Source: Hydractinia symbiolongicarpus
Lineage: Eukaryota > Cnidaria > Hydrozoa > Anthoathecata > Hydractiniidae
Length of the DNA stretch: 64,000 bases
Assembly: GCF_029227915.1 (NCBI RefSeq)
Contig: NC_079888.1
Location: forward strand, 21,308,001-21,372,000
Direction: 5' to 3'
Under the pieces are notes generated by a model. That model was not told where the DNA came from. It saw nothing but the letters and a program-made list of their open reading frames with translations, and made no database searches. This document shows positions 9,158 through 23,591 of the stretch, one piece after another (positions within the stretch are counted from its first letter, which is position 1; each line of letters opens with the position of its first letter). The position numbers and the translations under genes are program-made.

Positions 9158-11028
9158 ACTCAGCGATTACACTGGGCGCTGTGGTAGCGCTTCATTTAAA
9201 AATTCAGATAAATAAGTCATTCTTTACTGTGGGAACAATCCTATCCGTTACCGCGCGCTGAAGAAATAGCGATTGTTTCAAAAACTACATTTCATTGACT
9301 TTTAACGGTGTCAGTCCGTTTGAGTTACAACGGTTGGGTCACATATTCGTACCAACATGTATTTAGCGATATTTTACTCATATTACTAGGTTGCATCGCT
9401 TATAGCTTTGAAACGATTGACTGTGGGACTTAATTGAACTAACTTTGGACTATCACATGATAAATGAGATAAATGAGACAATTGGATTTTAAAAAATAAC
9501 ATTTTTCTTAATTTGACGTGATTGCCGGAACTCAGCGATTACACTGGGCTCTGTGGTAGCGCTTCATTTAAGAATTAAGATAAAAAAGTCATTTTTTTGT
9601 TGTGGGACCAATCATAGCCGTTATCGTGCGCTAAGGAAATAGTGACAGTTTCAAGAACTACATTTCCATGACTTTCTAACGGTGTCAGTCCGTTTGAGTT
9701 ACAACGGTTGGGTCATATATTCGCACCAACATGTATTTAGCAATATTTTCCTGATATTACTAGGTTGCATCGCTTTTAACAGTGAAACAATTGACTGTGG
9801 GATTTAATTGAACTAACTTTGGAGTGTGACCTGATAAATGTGATAAATGAGACAATTGGACTCCAAGAAATAACATTCTTCTTAATTTGACGTGATTGCC
9901 GGAACTCAGCGATTACACTGGGCGCTGTGGTAGCGCTTCATTTAAAAACTAAGTTAAAAAAGTCATTCTTTACTGTGGGACCAATCCTAGCCGTTATGTT
10001 ATTGCGCGCTGAAGAAATAGCAACAGTTTCAAGAACTACATTTCAATGACTTTCTAACGGTGTCAATCCGTTTGACTTACAACGGTTCGGTCACATATTC
10101 GTACCAACATGTATTTAGCGATATTTTTCTGATATTACTAGGTTGTATGGCTTTTAACAGTGAAACAATTGACTGTGGGACTTAATTGAACTAACTTTGG
10201 ACTGTCACCCGATAAATGTGATAAAGGAGACAATTGGACACCAAGAAATAACATTCTTCTTAATTTGACATGATTGCCGAAACTCAGCGATTACACTGGG
10301 CTCTGTGGTAGCGCTTCATTTAAGAATTAGGATAAAAAAGTCATTTTTTTATTGTGGGACCAATCATAGCCGTTATCGCGCGCTAAGGAAATAGTGACAG
10401 TTTCAAGAACTACATTTCAATGAATTTCTAACGGTGTCAGTCCGGTTGAGTTTGAACGGTTGGGTCAAATATTCAAACCAACATGTATTTAGCGACATTT
10501 GTCTGATATTACTAAGTTGCATCGCTTTTAACAGTGAAACGATTGACTGTGGGACTTAATTGGACTAACTTTGGACAGTGACCTGATAAATGTGATAAAT
10601 GAGGAAATTGGACTCAAAGAAATAACATTCTTCTTAATTTGACATGATTGCCGGAACTCAGCAATTACACTGGGCGCTGTGGTAGCGCTTCATTTAAAAA
10701 TTTAGATAATTAAGTCATTTCTTACTGTGGGACCAATCCTAGCCATTATCCCGCGCTGAAGAAATAGAGACAGTTTCAAAAACTACATTTCATTGACTTT
10801 CTAACAGTGTCAGTCCGTTTGAGTTACAACGGTTGGGTCATATATTCGCACCAACATGTATTTAGCAATATTTTCCTGATATTACTAGGTTGCATCGCTT
10901 TTAACAGTGAAACAATTGACTGTGGGATTTAATTGAACTAACTTTGGAGTGTGACCTGATAAATGTGATAAATGAGACAATTGGACTCCAAGAAATAACA
11001 TTCTTCTTAATTTGACGTGATTGCTTGA
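9158..11028 (+). repeat. 5-mer HOR PQRST, copy 3
   Basis: Units start at 9158, 9530, 9904, 10282 and 10656. By private variants it matches copy 1 more closely than copy 2, as the 12-mer model predicts. Confidence 0.9.
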
Positions 11029-12899
11029 ACTCAGCGATTACACTGGGCGCTGTGGTAGCGCTTCATTTAAAAATTCAGATAAATAAGTCATTCTTTACTG
11101 TGGGAACAATCCTATCCGTTACCGCGCGCTGAAGAAATAGCGATAGTTTCAAAAACTACATTTCATTGACTTTTAACGGTGTCAGTCCGTTTGAGTTACA
11201 ACGGTTGGGTCACATATTCGTACCAACATGTATTTAGCGATATTTTACTCATATTACTAGGTTGCATCGCTTATAGCTTTGAAACGATTGACTGTGGGAC
11301 TTAATTGAACTAACTTTGGACTATCACATGATAAATGAGATAAATGAGACAATTGGATTTTAAGAAATAACATTCTTCTTAATTTGACGTGATTGCCGGA
11401 ACTCAGCGATTACACTGGGCTCTGTGGTAGCGCTTCATTTAAGAATTAAGATAAAAAAGTCATTTTTTTGTTGTGGGACCAATCATAGCCGTTATCGCGC
11501 GCTCAGGAAATAGTGACAGTTTCAAGAACTACATTTCCATGACTTTCTAACGGTGTCAGTCCGTTTGAGTTACAACGGTTGGGTCATATATTCGCACCAA
11601 CATGTATTTAGCAATATTTTCCTGATATTACTAGGTTGCATCACTTTTAACAGTGAAACAATTGACTGTGGGATTTAATTGAACTAACTTTGGAGTGTGA
11701 CCTGATAAATGTGATAAATGAGACAATTGGACTCCAAGAAATAACATTCTTCTTAATTTGACGTGATTGCCGGAACTCAGCGATTACATTGGGCGCTGTG
11801 GTAGCGCTTTATTTAAAAACTAAGTTAAAAAAGTCATTCTTTACTGTGGGACCAATCCTAGCCGTTATGTTATTGCGCGCTGAAGAAATAGCAACAGTTT
11901 CAAAAACTACATTTCAATGACTTTCTAACGGTGTCAATCCGTTTGACTTACAACGGTTGGGTCACATATTCGTACCAACATGTATTTAGCGATATTTTTC
12001 TGATATTACTAGGTTGTATGGCTTTTAACAGTGAAACAATTGACTGTGGGACTTAATTGAACTAACTTAGGACTGTCACCCGATAAATGTGATAAAGGAG
12101 ACAATTGGACACCAAGAAATAACATTCTTCTTAATTTGACATGATTGCCGAAACTCAGCGATTACACTGGGCTCTGTGGTAGCGCTTCATTTAAGAATTA
12201 GGATAAAAAAGTCATTTTTTTATTGTGGGACCAATCATAGCCGTTATCGCGCGCTAAGGAAATAGTGACAGTTTCAAGAACTACATTTCAATGAATTTCT
12301 AACGGTGTCAGTCCGGTTGAGTTTGAACGGTTGGGTCAAATATACAAACCAACATGTATTTAGCGACATTTGTCTGATATTACTAGGTTGCATCGCTTTT
12401 AACAGTGAACCGTTTGACTGTGGGACTTAATTGGACTAACTTTGGACAGTGACCTGATAAATGTGATAAATGAGGAAATTGGACTCAAAGAAATAACATT
12501 CTTCTTAATTTGACATGATTGCCGGAACTCAGCAATTACACTGGGCGCTGTGGTAGCGCTTCATTTAAAAATTTAGATAATTAAGTCATTTCTTACTGTG
12601 GGACCAATCCTAGCCATTATCCCGCGCTGAAGAAATAGAGACAGTTTCAAAAACTACATTTCATTGACTTTCTAACAGTGTCAGTCCGTTTGAGTTACAA
12701 CGGTTGGGTCATATATTCGCACCAACATGTATTTAGCAATATTTTCCTGATATTACTAGGTTGCATCGCTTTTAACAGTGAAACAATTGACTGTGGGATT
12801 TAATTGAACTAACTTTGGAGTGTGACCTGATAAATGTGATAAATGAGACAATTGGACTCCAAGAAATAACATTCTTCTTAATTTGACGTGATTGCTTGA
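11029..12899 (+). repeat. 5-mer HOR PQRST, copy 4
   Basis: Units start at 11029, 11401, 11775, 12153 and 12527. It matches copy 2 (CTTAGGACTG in R at about 12064 and 7578). Confidence 0.9.
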
Positions 12900-13644
12900 A
12901 CTCAGCGATTACACTGGGCGCTGTGGTAGCGCTTCATTTAAAAATTCAGATAAATAAGTCATTCTTTACTGTGGGAACAATCCTATCCGTTACCGCGCGC
13001 TGAAGAAATAGCGATAGTTTCAAAAACTACATTTCATTGACTTTTAACGGTGTCAGTCCGTTTGAGTTACAACGGTTGGGTCACATATTCGTACCAACAT
13101 GTATTTAGCGATATTTTAGTCATACTACTAGGTTGCATCGGTTATAACTTTGAAACGATTGACTGTGGGACTTAATTGAACTAACCTTGGACTATCACAT
13201 GATAAATGAGATAAATGAGACAATTGGACTTTAAGAAATAACATTCTTCTTAATTTGACGTGATTGCCGGAACTCCGCGATTACACTGGGCGCTGTGGCA
13301 GCGCTTCATTTAAAAACTAAGTTAAAAAAGTCATTCTTTACTGTGGGACCAATCATAGCCGTCATCGCACGCTAAGGAAATAGTGACAGTTTCAAGAACT
13401 ACATTTCAATGACTTTCTAACGGTGTCAGTCCGGTTGAGTTTGAACGGTTGGGTCAAATATTCGAACCAACATGTATTTAGCGATATTTATCTGATATTA
13501 CTAGGTTGCATCGCTTTTAACAGTGAAACGATTAACTGTGGGACTTAATTGAACTAACTTTGGACTATGACCTGATAAATGTGATAAATGAGGAAATTGG
13601 ACTCAAAGAAATAACATTCTTCTTAATTTGACATGATTGCCGGA
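12900..13644 (+). repeat. P-X two-monomer block, copy 2
   Basis: P at 12900 and X at 13272. It shares CTAACCTTGGAC, AACTCCGCG and the GGCAGCGC dyad variant with 8413-9157. Confidence 0.85.
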
Positions 13645-16600
13645 ACTCAGCAATTACACTGGGCGCTGTGGTAGCGCTTCATTTAAAAATTTAGATAATT
13701 AAGTCATTTCTTACTGTGGGACCAATCCTAGCCATTATCCCGCGCTGAAGAAATAGCGACAGTTTCAAAAACTACATTTCATTGACTTTCTAACGGGCTC
13801 AATCCGTTTGTCTTACAACGGTTGGGACACATATTCGTACCAACATGTATTTAGCTATATTTTTCTGATATTCCTAGGTTGTATGGCTTTTAACAGTGCA
13901 ACAATTGACTGTGGGACTTAATTGAACTAACTTTGGACTGTCATCCGATAAATGTGATAAAGGAGACAATTGGACTCCAAGAAATAACATTCTTCTTAAT
14001 TTGACGTGATTGCCGGAACTCAGCGATTACACTGGGCGCTGTGGTAGCGCTTCATTTAAAAATTCAGATAAATAAGTCATTCTTTACTGTGGGAACAATC
14101 CTATCCGTTACCGCGCGCTGAAGAAATAGCGATAGTTTCAAAAACTACATTTCATTGACTGTTAACTGTGTCAGTCCGTTCCAGTTACAACGGTTGGGTC
14201 ACATATTCGTACCAACATGTATTTAGCGATATTTTACTCATATTACTAGGTTGCATCGCCTATAACTTTGAAACGATTGACTGTGGGACTTAATTGAACT
14301 AACTTTGGACTATCACCTGATAAATGAGATAAATGAGACAATTGGACTTTAAGAAATAACATTCTTCTTAATTTGACGTGATTGCCGAAACTCAGCGATT
14401 ACACTGGGCGCTGTGGCAGCGCTTCATTTAAAAACTAAGTTAAAAAAGTCATTCTTTACTGTGGGACCAATCCTAGCCGTTATGTTATTGCGCGCTGAAG
14501 AACGACAGTTTTAAAAACTACATTTCATTGACTTTCTAACGGTGTCAATCCGTTTGACTTACAACGGTTAGGTCACATATTCGTACCAACATGTATTTAG
14601 CGATATTTTTCTGATATTACTAGGTTGTATGGCTTTTAACAGTGAAACAACTGACTGCGGAACTTAATTGAACTAACTTTGGACTGTCACCCGATAAATG
14701 TGATAAAGGAGACAATTGGACACCAAGAAATAACATTCTTCTTAATTTGACATGATTGCCGAAACTCAGCGATTACACTGGGCTCTGTGGTAGCGCTTCA
14801 TTAAAGAATTAAGTTAAAAAAAGTCATTTTTTTATTGTGGGACCAATCCTATACGTTATCGCGCGTTGAGGAAATAGCGACAGTTTCAAAAACTACATTT
14901 CATTGTCTTTGTAACAGTGTCAGTCCGTTTGAGTTTCAACGGTTGTGTCACATATTCGTACTAACATGTATTTAGCGATAGTTTTTTGATATTACTAGGT
15001 TGCATCGCTTTTAACATTGAAACGATTGACTGTGGGACTTAATTGAACTAACTTTGGACTGTGACCTGATAAATGTGACAAAAGAGACAATTGAACTTCA
15101 AGAAATAACATTCTTCTTAATTTGACGTGATTGCCGGAACTCAGCGATTTCACTGGGCTCTGTGGTAGCGCTTCATTTAAGAATTAAGATATAAAAGTCA
15201 TTTTTTGTTGTGGGACCAATCATAGCCGTTATCGCGCGCTAAAGAAATAGTGACAGTTTCAAGAACTACATTTCAATGACTTTCTAACGGTGTCAGTCCG
15301 GTTGAGTTTCAACGGTTGGGTCAAATATTCGAACCAACATGTATTTAGCGATATTTATCTGATATTACTAGGTTGCGTCGCTTTTAACAGTGAAACGAAT
15401 GACTGTGGGACTTAATTGAACTAACTTTGGACTGTGACCTGATAAATGTGATAAATGAGGAAATTGGACTCCAAGAAATAACATTCTTCTTAATTTGACA
15501 TGATTGCCGGAACTCAGCGATTACACTGGGCACTGTGGTAGCGCTTCATTTAAAAATTTAGATAATTAAGTCATTTCTTACTGTGGGACCAATCCTTGCC
15601 ATTATTCCGCGCTGAAGAAATAGAGACAGTTTCAAAAATTACATTTCATTGACTTTCTAACAGTGTCAGTCCGTTTGAGTTACAACTGTTGGGTCATATA
15701 TTCGCACCAACATGTATTTAGCAATATTTTCCTGATATTACTAGGTTGCATCGCCTATAACTTTGAAACGATTGACTGTGGGACTTAATTGAACTAACTT
15801 TGGACTATCACCTGATAAATGAGATAAATGAGACAATTGGACTTTAAGAAATAACATTCTTCTTAATTTGACGTGATTGCCGAAACTCAGCGATTACACT
15901 GGGCGCTGTGGCAGCGCTTCATTTAAAAACTAAGTTAAAAAAGTCATTCTTTACTGTGGGACCAATCCTAGCCGTTTTGTTATTGCGCGCTGAAGAACGA
16001 CAGTTTTAAAAACTACATTTCATTGACTTTCTAACGGTGTCAATCCGTTTGACTTACAACGGTTAGGTCACATATTCGTACCAACATGTATTTAGCGATA
16101 TTTTTCTGATATTACTAGGTTGTATGGCTTTTAACAGTGAAACAACTGACTGCGGAACTTAATTGAACTAACTTTGGACTGTCACCCAATAAATGTGATA
16201 AAGGAGACAATTGGACACCAAGAAATAACATTCTTCTTAATTTGACATGATTGCCGAAACTCAGCGATTACACTGGGCTCTGTGGTAGCGCTTCATTAAA
16301 GAATTAAGTTAAAAAAAGTCATTTTTTTATTGTGGGACCAATCCTATACGTTATCGCGCGTTGAGGAAATAGCGAAAGTTTCAAAAACTACATTTCAATG
16401 ACTTTCTAACGGTGTCAGTCCGGTTGAGTTTCAACGGTTGGGTCAAATATTCGAACCAACATGTATTTAGCGATATTTATCTGATATTACTAGGTTGCGT
16501 CGCTTTTAACAGTGAAACGAATGACTGTGGGACTTAATTGAACTAACTTTGGACTGTGACCTGATAAATGTGATAAATGAGGAAATTGGACTCCAAGAAA

Positions 16601-17621
16601 TAACATTCTTCTTAATTTGACATGATTGCCGGAACTCAGCGATTACACTGGGCACTGTGGTAGCGCTTCATTTAAAAATTTAGATAATTAAGTCATTTCT
16701 TACTGTGGGACCAATCCTTGCCATTATCCCGCGCTGAAGAAATAGAGACAGTTTCAAAAACTACATTTCATTGACTTTCTAACAGTGTCAGTCCGTTTGA
16801 GTTACAACTGTTGGGTCATATATTCGCACCAACATGTATTTAGCAATATTTTCCTGATATTACTAGGTTGCATCGCCTTTAACAGTGAAACAATTGACTG
16901 TGGGATTTAATTGAACTAACTTTGGAGTGTGACCTGATAAATGTGATAAATGAGACAATTGGACTCCAAGAAATAACATTCTTCTTAATTTGACGTGATT
17001 GCCGGAACTCAGCGATTACACTGGGCGCTGTGGTAGCGCTTCATTTAAAAATTCAGATAAATAAGTCATTCTTTACTGTGGGAACAATCCTATCCGTTAC
17101 CGCGCGCTGAAGAAATAGCGATAGTTTCAAAAACTACATTTCATTGACTTTTAACGGTGTCAGTCCGTTTGAGTTACAACGGTTGGGTCACATATTCGTA
17201 CCAACATGTATTTAGCGATATGTTACTCATATTACTAGGTTGCATCGCTTATAACTTTGAAACGATTGACTGTGGGACTTAATTGAACTAACTTTGGACT
17301 GTCACCTGATAAATGTAATAAAGGAGACGATTGGACTTTAAGAAATAACATTTTTCTTAATTTGACATGATTGCCGAAACTCAGCGATTACACTGGGCTC
17401 TGTGGTAGCGCTTCATTTAAGAATTAAGTTAAAAAAAGTCATTTTTTTATTGTGGGACCAATCCTAGACGTTATCGCGCGCTGAGGAAATAGCGACAGTT
17501 TCAAAAACTACATTTCATTGTCTTTCTAACAGTGTCAGTCCGTTTGAGTTTCAACGGTTGTGTCACATATTCGTACTAACATGTATTTAGCGATATTTTT
17601 TTGATATTACTAGGTTGCATC
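13645..17621 (+). repeat. transition segment with a 4-mer duplication
   Basis: Landmarks: 13645, 14018, 14390, 14764, 15139, 15512, 15885, 16259, 16634, 17007, 17379. The four units 14390-15884 (1,495 bp) are repeated from 15885, but the second copy is one monomer short. Shared private variants are GCATCGCCTATAACTTTG, CAACTGACTGCGG, CTATACGTTATCGCGCGTTG and GAAGAACGACAGTTTTAAAA. The unit starting at 16259 is a chimera: its first part matches 14764 and its second part matches 15139 (switch near 16375), which accounts for the missing monomer. Units 13645, 14018 and 14390 are the c, d and e types of the HOR at 24.5-31.2 kb. Confidence 0.82.
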
Positions 17622-20606
17622 GCTTTTAACATTGAAACGATTGACTGTGGGACTTAATTGAACTAACTTTGGACTGTCACCTGATAAATGTGATAAAGGA
17701 GACAATTGCACACCAAGAAATAACATTCTTCTTAATTTGTCATGATTGCCGAAACTCAGCGAGAACACTGGGCTCTGTGGTAGCGCTTCATTTAAAAATT
17801 TAGATAATTAAGTCATTTCTTACTGTGGGACCAATCCTAGCCATTATCGCGCGCTAAAGAAATAGTGACAATTTCAAGAACTACATTTCAATGACTTTCT
17901 AACGGTGTCAGTCCGGTTGAGTTTCAACAGTTGGGTCAAATATTCGAACCAACATATATTTAGCGATATTTATCTGATATTACTAGGTTGCATCGCTTTT
18001 AACAGTGAAACGAATGACTGTGGGACTTAATTGAACTAACTTTGGACTGTGACCTGATAAATGTGATAAATGAGGAAATTGGACTCCAAGAAATAACATT
18101 CTTCTTAATTTGACATGATTGCCGGAACTCAGCGATTACACTGGGCACTGTGGTAGCGCTTCATTTAAAAATTTAGATAATTAAGTCATTTCTTACTGTG
18201 GGACTAATCCTAGCCATTATCCCGCGCTGAAGAATTAGAGACAGTTTCAAAAACTACATTTTATTGACTTTCTAACGGTGTCAGTCCGTTTGAGTTACAA
18301 CTGTTGGGTCATATATTCGCACCAACATGTATTTTGCAATATTTTCCTGATATTACTAGGTTGCATCGCTTTTAACAGTGAAACAATTGACTGTGGGATT
18401 TAATTGAACTAACTTTGGAGTGTGACCTGATAAATGTGATAAATGAGACAATTGGACTCCAAGAAATAACATTCTTCTTAATTTGACGTGATTGCCGGAA
18501 CTCAGCGATTACACTGGGCGCTGTGGTAGCGCTTCATTTAAAAATTCAGATAAATAAGTCATTCTTTACTGTGGGAACAATCCTATCCGTTACCGCGCGC
18601 TGAAGAAATAGCGATAGTTTCAAAAACTACATTTCATTGACTTTTAACGGTGTCAGTCGGTTTGAGTTACAACGGTTGGGTCACATATTCGTACCAACAT
18701 GTATTTAGCGATATTTTACTCATATTACTAGGTTGCATCGCTTTTAACATTGAAACGATTGACTGTGGGACTTAATTGAACTAACTTTGGACTGTGACCT
18801 GATAAATGTGACAAAAGAGACAATTGAACTCCAAGAAATAACATTCTTCTTAATTTGACGTCATTGCCGGAACTCAGCGATTACACTGGGCTCTGTAGTA
18901 GCGCTTCACTTAAGAATTAAGATAAAAAAGTCATTTTTTTGTTGTGGGACCAATCATAGCCGTTATCGCGCGCTAAAGAAATAGTGACACTTTCAAGAAC
19001 TACATTTCAATGACTTTCTAACGGTGTCAGTCCGGTTGAGTTTCAAGGGTTGGGTCAAATATTCGAACCAACATGTATTTAGCGATATTTATCTGATATT
19101 ACTAGGTTGCATCGCTTTTACCAGTGAAACGAATGACTGTGGGACTTAATTGAACTAACTTTGGACTGTCACCCGATAAATGTGATAAAGGAGACAATTG
19201 GACACCAAGAAATAACATTCTTCTTAATTTGTCATGATTGCCGAAACTCAGCGAGAACACTGGGCTCTGTGGTAGCGCTTCATTTAAAAATTTAGATAAT
19301 TAAGTCATTTCTTACTGTGGGACCAAATCTAGCCATTATCGCGCGCTAAAGAAATAGTGACAATTTCAAGAACTACATTTCAATGACTTTCTAACGGTGT
19401 CAGTCCGGTTGAGTTTCAACAGTTGGGTCAAATATTCGAACCAACATGTATTTAGCGATATTTATCTGATATTACTAGGTTGCATCGCTTTTAACAGTGA
19501 AACGAATGACTGTGGGACTTAATTGAACTAACTTTGGACTGTGACCTGATAAATGTGATAAATGAGGAAATTGGACTCCAAGAAATAACATTCTTCTTAA
19601 TTTGACATGATTGCCGGAACTCAGCGATTACACTGGGCACTGTGGTAGCGCTTCATTTAAAAATTTAGATAATTAAGTCATTTCTTACTGTGGGACCAAT
19701 CTTAGCCATTATCCCGCGCTGAAGAAATAGAGACAGTTTCAAAAACTATATTTCATTGACTTTCTAACGGTGTCAGTCCGCTTGAGTTACAACTGTTGGG
19801 TCATATATTCGCACCAACATGTATTTAGCAATATTTTCCTGATATTACTAGGTTGCATCGCTTTTAACAGTGAAACAATTGACTGTGGGATTTAATTGAA
19901 CTAACTTTGGAGTGTGACCTGATAAATGTGATAAATGAGACAATTGGACTCCAAGAAATAACATTCTTCTTAATTTGACGTGATTGCCGGAACTCAGTGA
20001 TTACACTGGGCGCTGTGGTAGCGCTTCATTTAAAAATTCATATAAATAAGTCATTCTTTACTGTGGGAACAATCCTATCCGTTACCGCGCGCTGAAGAAA
20101 TAGCGATAGTTTCAAAAACTACATTTCATTGACTTTTAACGGTGTCAGTCGGATTGAGTTACAACGGTTGGGTCACATATTCGTACCAACATGTATTTAG
20201 CGATATTTTACTCATATTACTAGGTTGCATCGGTTATAACTTTAAAACGATTGACTGTGGGACTTAATTGAACTAACTTTGGACTGTCACCTGATAAATG
20301 TAATAAAGGAGACGATTGGACTCCAAGAAATAACATTCTTCTTAATTTGATATGATTGCCGAAACTCAGCGATTACACTGGGCTCTGTGGTAGCGCTTTA
20401 TTTAAGAATTAAGATAAAAAAAGTCATTTCTTTATTGTGGGACCAATCCTAGACGTTATCGCGCGCTAAGGAAATAGCAACAGTTTCAAAAACTACATTT
20501 CATTGACCTTCTAACGGTGTCAATCCGTTTGACTTACAACGGTTGGGTCACATATTCGTACCAACATGTATTTAGCGATATTTTTCTGATATTCCTAGGT
20601 TGTATG
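17622..20606 (+). repeat. 8-monomer tandem duplication, copy 1 (2,985 bp)
   Basis: Landmarks 17754, 18127, 18500, 18872, 19246, 19619, 19992 and 20364 reappear at exactly +2,985. Comparing by eye, I found no difference between the copies in the stretches checked. These include rare variants such as CTCTGTAGTAGCGCTTCACT, GGACCAAATCTAGCC, AACATATATTTAG, CAGTCGGATTGAG and AGCGAGAACACTGG. Identity starts at 17622/20607, just after a C/G mismatch at 17621/20606. Confidence 0.92.
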
Positions 20607-23591
20607 GCTTTTAACATTGAAACGATTGACTGTGGGACTTAATTGAACTAACTTTGGACTGTCACCTGATAAATGTGATAAAGGAGACAATTGCACACCA
20701 AGAAATAACATTCTTCTTAATTTGTCATGATTGCCGAAACTCAGCGAGAACACTGGGCTCTGTGGTAGCGCTTCATTTAAAAATTTAGATAATTAAGTCA
20801 TTTCTTACTGTGGGACCAATCCTAGCCATTATCGCGCGCTAAAGAAATAGTGACAATTTCAAGAACTACATTTCAATGACTTTCTAACGGTGTCAGTCCG
20901 GTTGAGTTTCAACAGTTGGGTCAAATATTCGAACCAACATATATTTAGCGATATTTATCTGATATTACTAGGTTGCATCGCTTTTAACAGTGAAACGAAT
21001 GACTGTGGGACTTAATTGAACTAACTTTGGACTGTGACCTGATAAATGTGATAAATGAGGAAATTGGACTCCAAGAAATAACATTCTTCTTAATTTGACA
21101 TGATTGCCGGAACTCAGCGATTACACTGGGCACTGTGGTAGCGCTTCATTTAAAAATTTAGATAATTAAGTCATTTCTTACTGTGGGACTAATCCTAGCC
21201 ATTATCCCGCGCTGAAGAATTAGAGACAGTTTCAAAAACTACATTTTATTGACTTTCTAACGGTGTCAGTCCGTTTGAGTTACAACTGTTGGGTCATATA
21301 TTCGCACCAACATGTATTTTGCAATATTTTCCTGATATTACTAGGTTGCATCGCTTTTAACAGTGAAACAATTGACTGTGGGATTTAATTGAACTAACTT
21401 TGGAGTGTGACCTGATAAATGTGATAAATGAGACAATTGGACTCCAAGAAATAACATTCTTCTTAATTTGACGTGATTGCCGGAACTCAGCGATTACACT
21501 GGGCGCTGTGGTAGCGCTTCATTTAAAAATTCAGATAAATAAGTCATTCTTTACTGTGGGAACAATCCTATCCGTTACCGCGCGCTGAAGAAATAGCGAT
21601 AGTTTCAAAAACTACATTTCATTGACTTTTAACGGTGTCAGTCGGTTTGAGTTACAACGGTTGGGTCACATATTCGTACCAACATGTATTTAGCGATATT
21701 TTACTCATATTACTAGGTTGCATCGCTTTTAACATTGAAACGATTGACTGTGGGACTTAATTGAACTAACTTTGGACTGTGACCTGATAAATGTGACAAA
21801 AGAGACAATTGAACTCCAAGAAATAACATTCTTCTTAATTTGACGTCATTGCCGGAACTCAGCGATTACACTGGGCTCTGTAGTAGCGCTTCACTTAAGA
21901 ATTAAGATAAAAAAGTCATTTTTTTGTTGTGGGACCAATCATAGCCGTTATCGCGCGCTAAAGAAATAGTGACACTTTCAAGAACTACATTTCAATGACT
22001 TTCTAACGGTGTCAGTCCGGTTGAGTTTCAAGGGTTGGGTCAAATATTCGAACCAACATGTATTTAGCGATATTTATCTGATATTACTAGGTTGCATCGC
22101 TTTTACCAGTGAAACGAATGACTGTGGGACTTAATTGAACTAACTTTGGACTGTCACCCGATAAATGTGATAAAGGAGACAATTGGACACCAAGAAATAA
22201 CATTCTTCTTAATTTGTCATGATTGCCGAAACTCAGCGAGAACACTGGGCTCTGTGGTAGCGCTTCATTTAAAAATTTAGATAATTAAGTCATTTCTTAC
22301 TGTGGGACCAAATCTAGCCATTATCGCGCGCTAAAGAAATAGTGACAATTTCAAGAACTACATTTCAATGACTTTCTAACGGTGTCAGTCCGGTTGAGTT
22401 TCAACAGTTGGGTCAAATATTCGAACCAACATGTATTTAGCGATATTTATCTGATATTACTAGGTTGCATCGCTTTTAACAGTGAAACGAATGACTGTGG
22501 GACTTAATTGAACTAACTTTGGACTGTGACCTGATAAATGTGATAAATGAGGAAATTGGACTCCAAGAAATAACATTCTTCTTAATTTGACATGATTGCC
22601 GGAACTCAGCGATTACACTGGGCACTGTGGTAGCGCTTCATTTAAAAATTTAGATAATTAAGTCATTTCTTACTGTGGGACCAATCTTAGCCATTATCCC
22701 GCGCTGAAGAAATAGAGACAGTTTCAAAAACTATATTTCATTGACTTTCTAACGGTGTCAGTCCGCTTGAGTTACAACTGTTGGGTCATATATTCGCACC
22801 AACATGTATTTAGCAATATTTTCCTGATATTACTAGGTTGCATCGCTTTTAACAGTGAAACAATTGACTGTGGGATTTAATTGAACTAACTTTGGAGTGT
22901 GACCTGATAAATGTGATAAATGAGACAATTGGACTCCAAGAAATAACATTCTTCTTAATTTGACGTGATTGCCGGAACTCAGTGATTACACTGGGCGCTG
23001 TGGTAGCGCTTCATTTAAAAATTCATATAAATAAGTCATTCTTTACTGTGGGAACAATCCTATCCGTTACCGCGCGCTGAAGAAATAGCGATAGTTTCAA
23101 AAACTACATTTCATTGACTTTTAACGGTGTCAGTCGGATTGAGTTACAACGGTTGGGTCACATATTCGTACCAACATGTATTTAGCGATATTTTACTCAT
23201 ATTACTAGGTTGCATCGGTTATAACTTTAAAACGATTGACTGTGGGACTTAATTGAACTAACTTTGGACTGTCACCTGATAAATGTAATAAAGGAGACGA
23301 TTGGACTCCAAGAAATAACATTCTTCTTAATTTGATATGATTGCCGAAACTCAGCGATTACACTGGGCTCTGTGGTAGCGCTTTATTTAAGAATTAAGAT
23401 AAAAAAAGTCATTTCTTTATTGTGGGACCAATCCTAGACGTTATCGCGCGCTAAGGAAATAGCAACAGTTTCAAAAACTACATTTCATTGACCTTCTAAC
23501 GGTGTCAATCCGTTTGACTTACAACGGTTGGGTCACATATTCGTACCAACATGTATTTAGCGATATTTTTCTGATATTCCTAGGTTGTATG
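20607..23591 (+). repeat. 8-monomer tandem duplication, copy 2 (2,985 bp)
   Basis: The junction with copy 1 creates a hybrid seen nowhere else nearby: TGTATGGCTTTTAACATTG, where a TGTATGG-type left half meets a CATTGAAACG-type right half. The breakpoint lies within the 10 bases GCTTTTAACA, present at 17622, 20607 and 23592. Past 23601 the sequence returns to the expected AGTGAAACAATTG. This is a textbook in-register unequal exchange, apparently very recent, unless it is an assembly duplication. Confidence 0.92.

Larger units (their letters stand above)
9158..13644 (+). repeat. 12-monomer second-order HOR, copy 2 (4,487 bp)
   Basis: The same 12 units in the same order, with landmark offsets of 4,487-4,488 bp from copy 1. 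Position-specific variants are kept: GCGATTGTTTC only in the first P, GTTATCGTGCG only in the first Q, CTTAGGACTG only in the second R, and CTAACCTTGGAC in the last P followed by AACTCCGCG in X. Differences from copy 1 are scattered point changes plus GTTATGTTATTG for GTTATGTCATTG in the first R. Confidence 0.88.
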
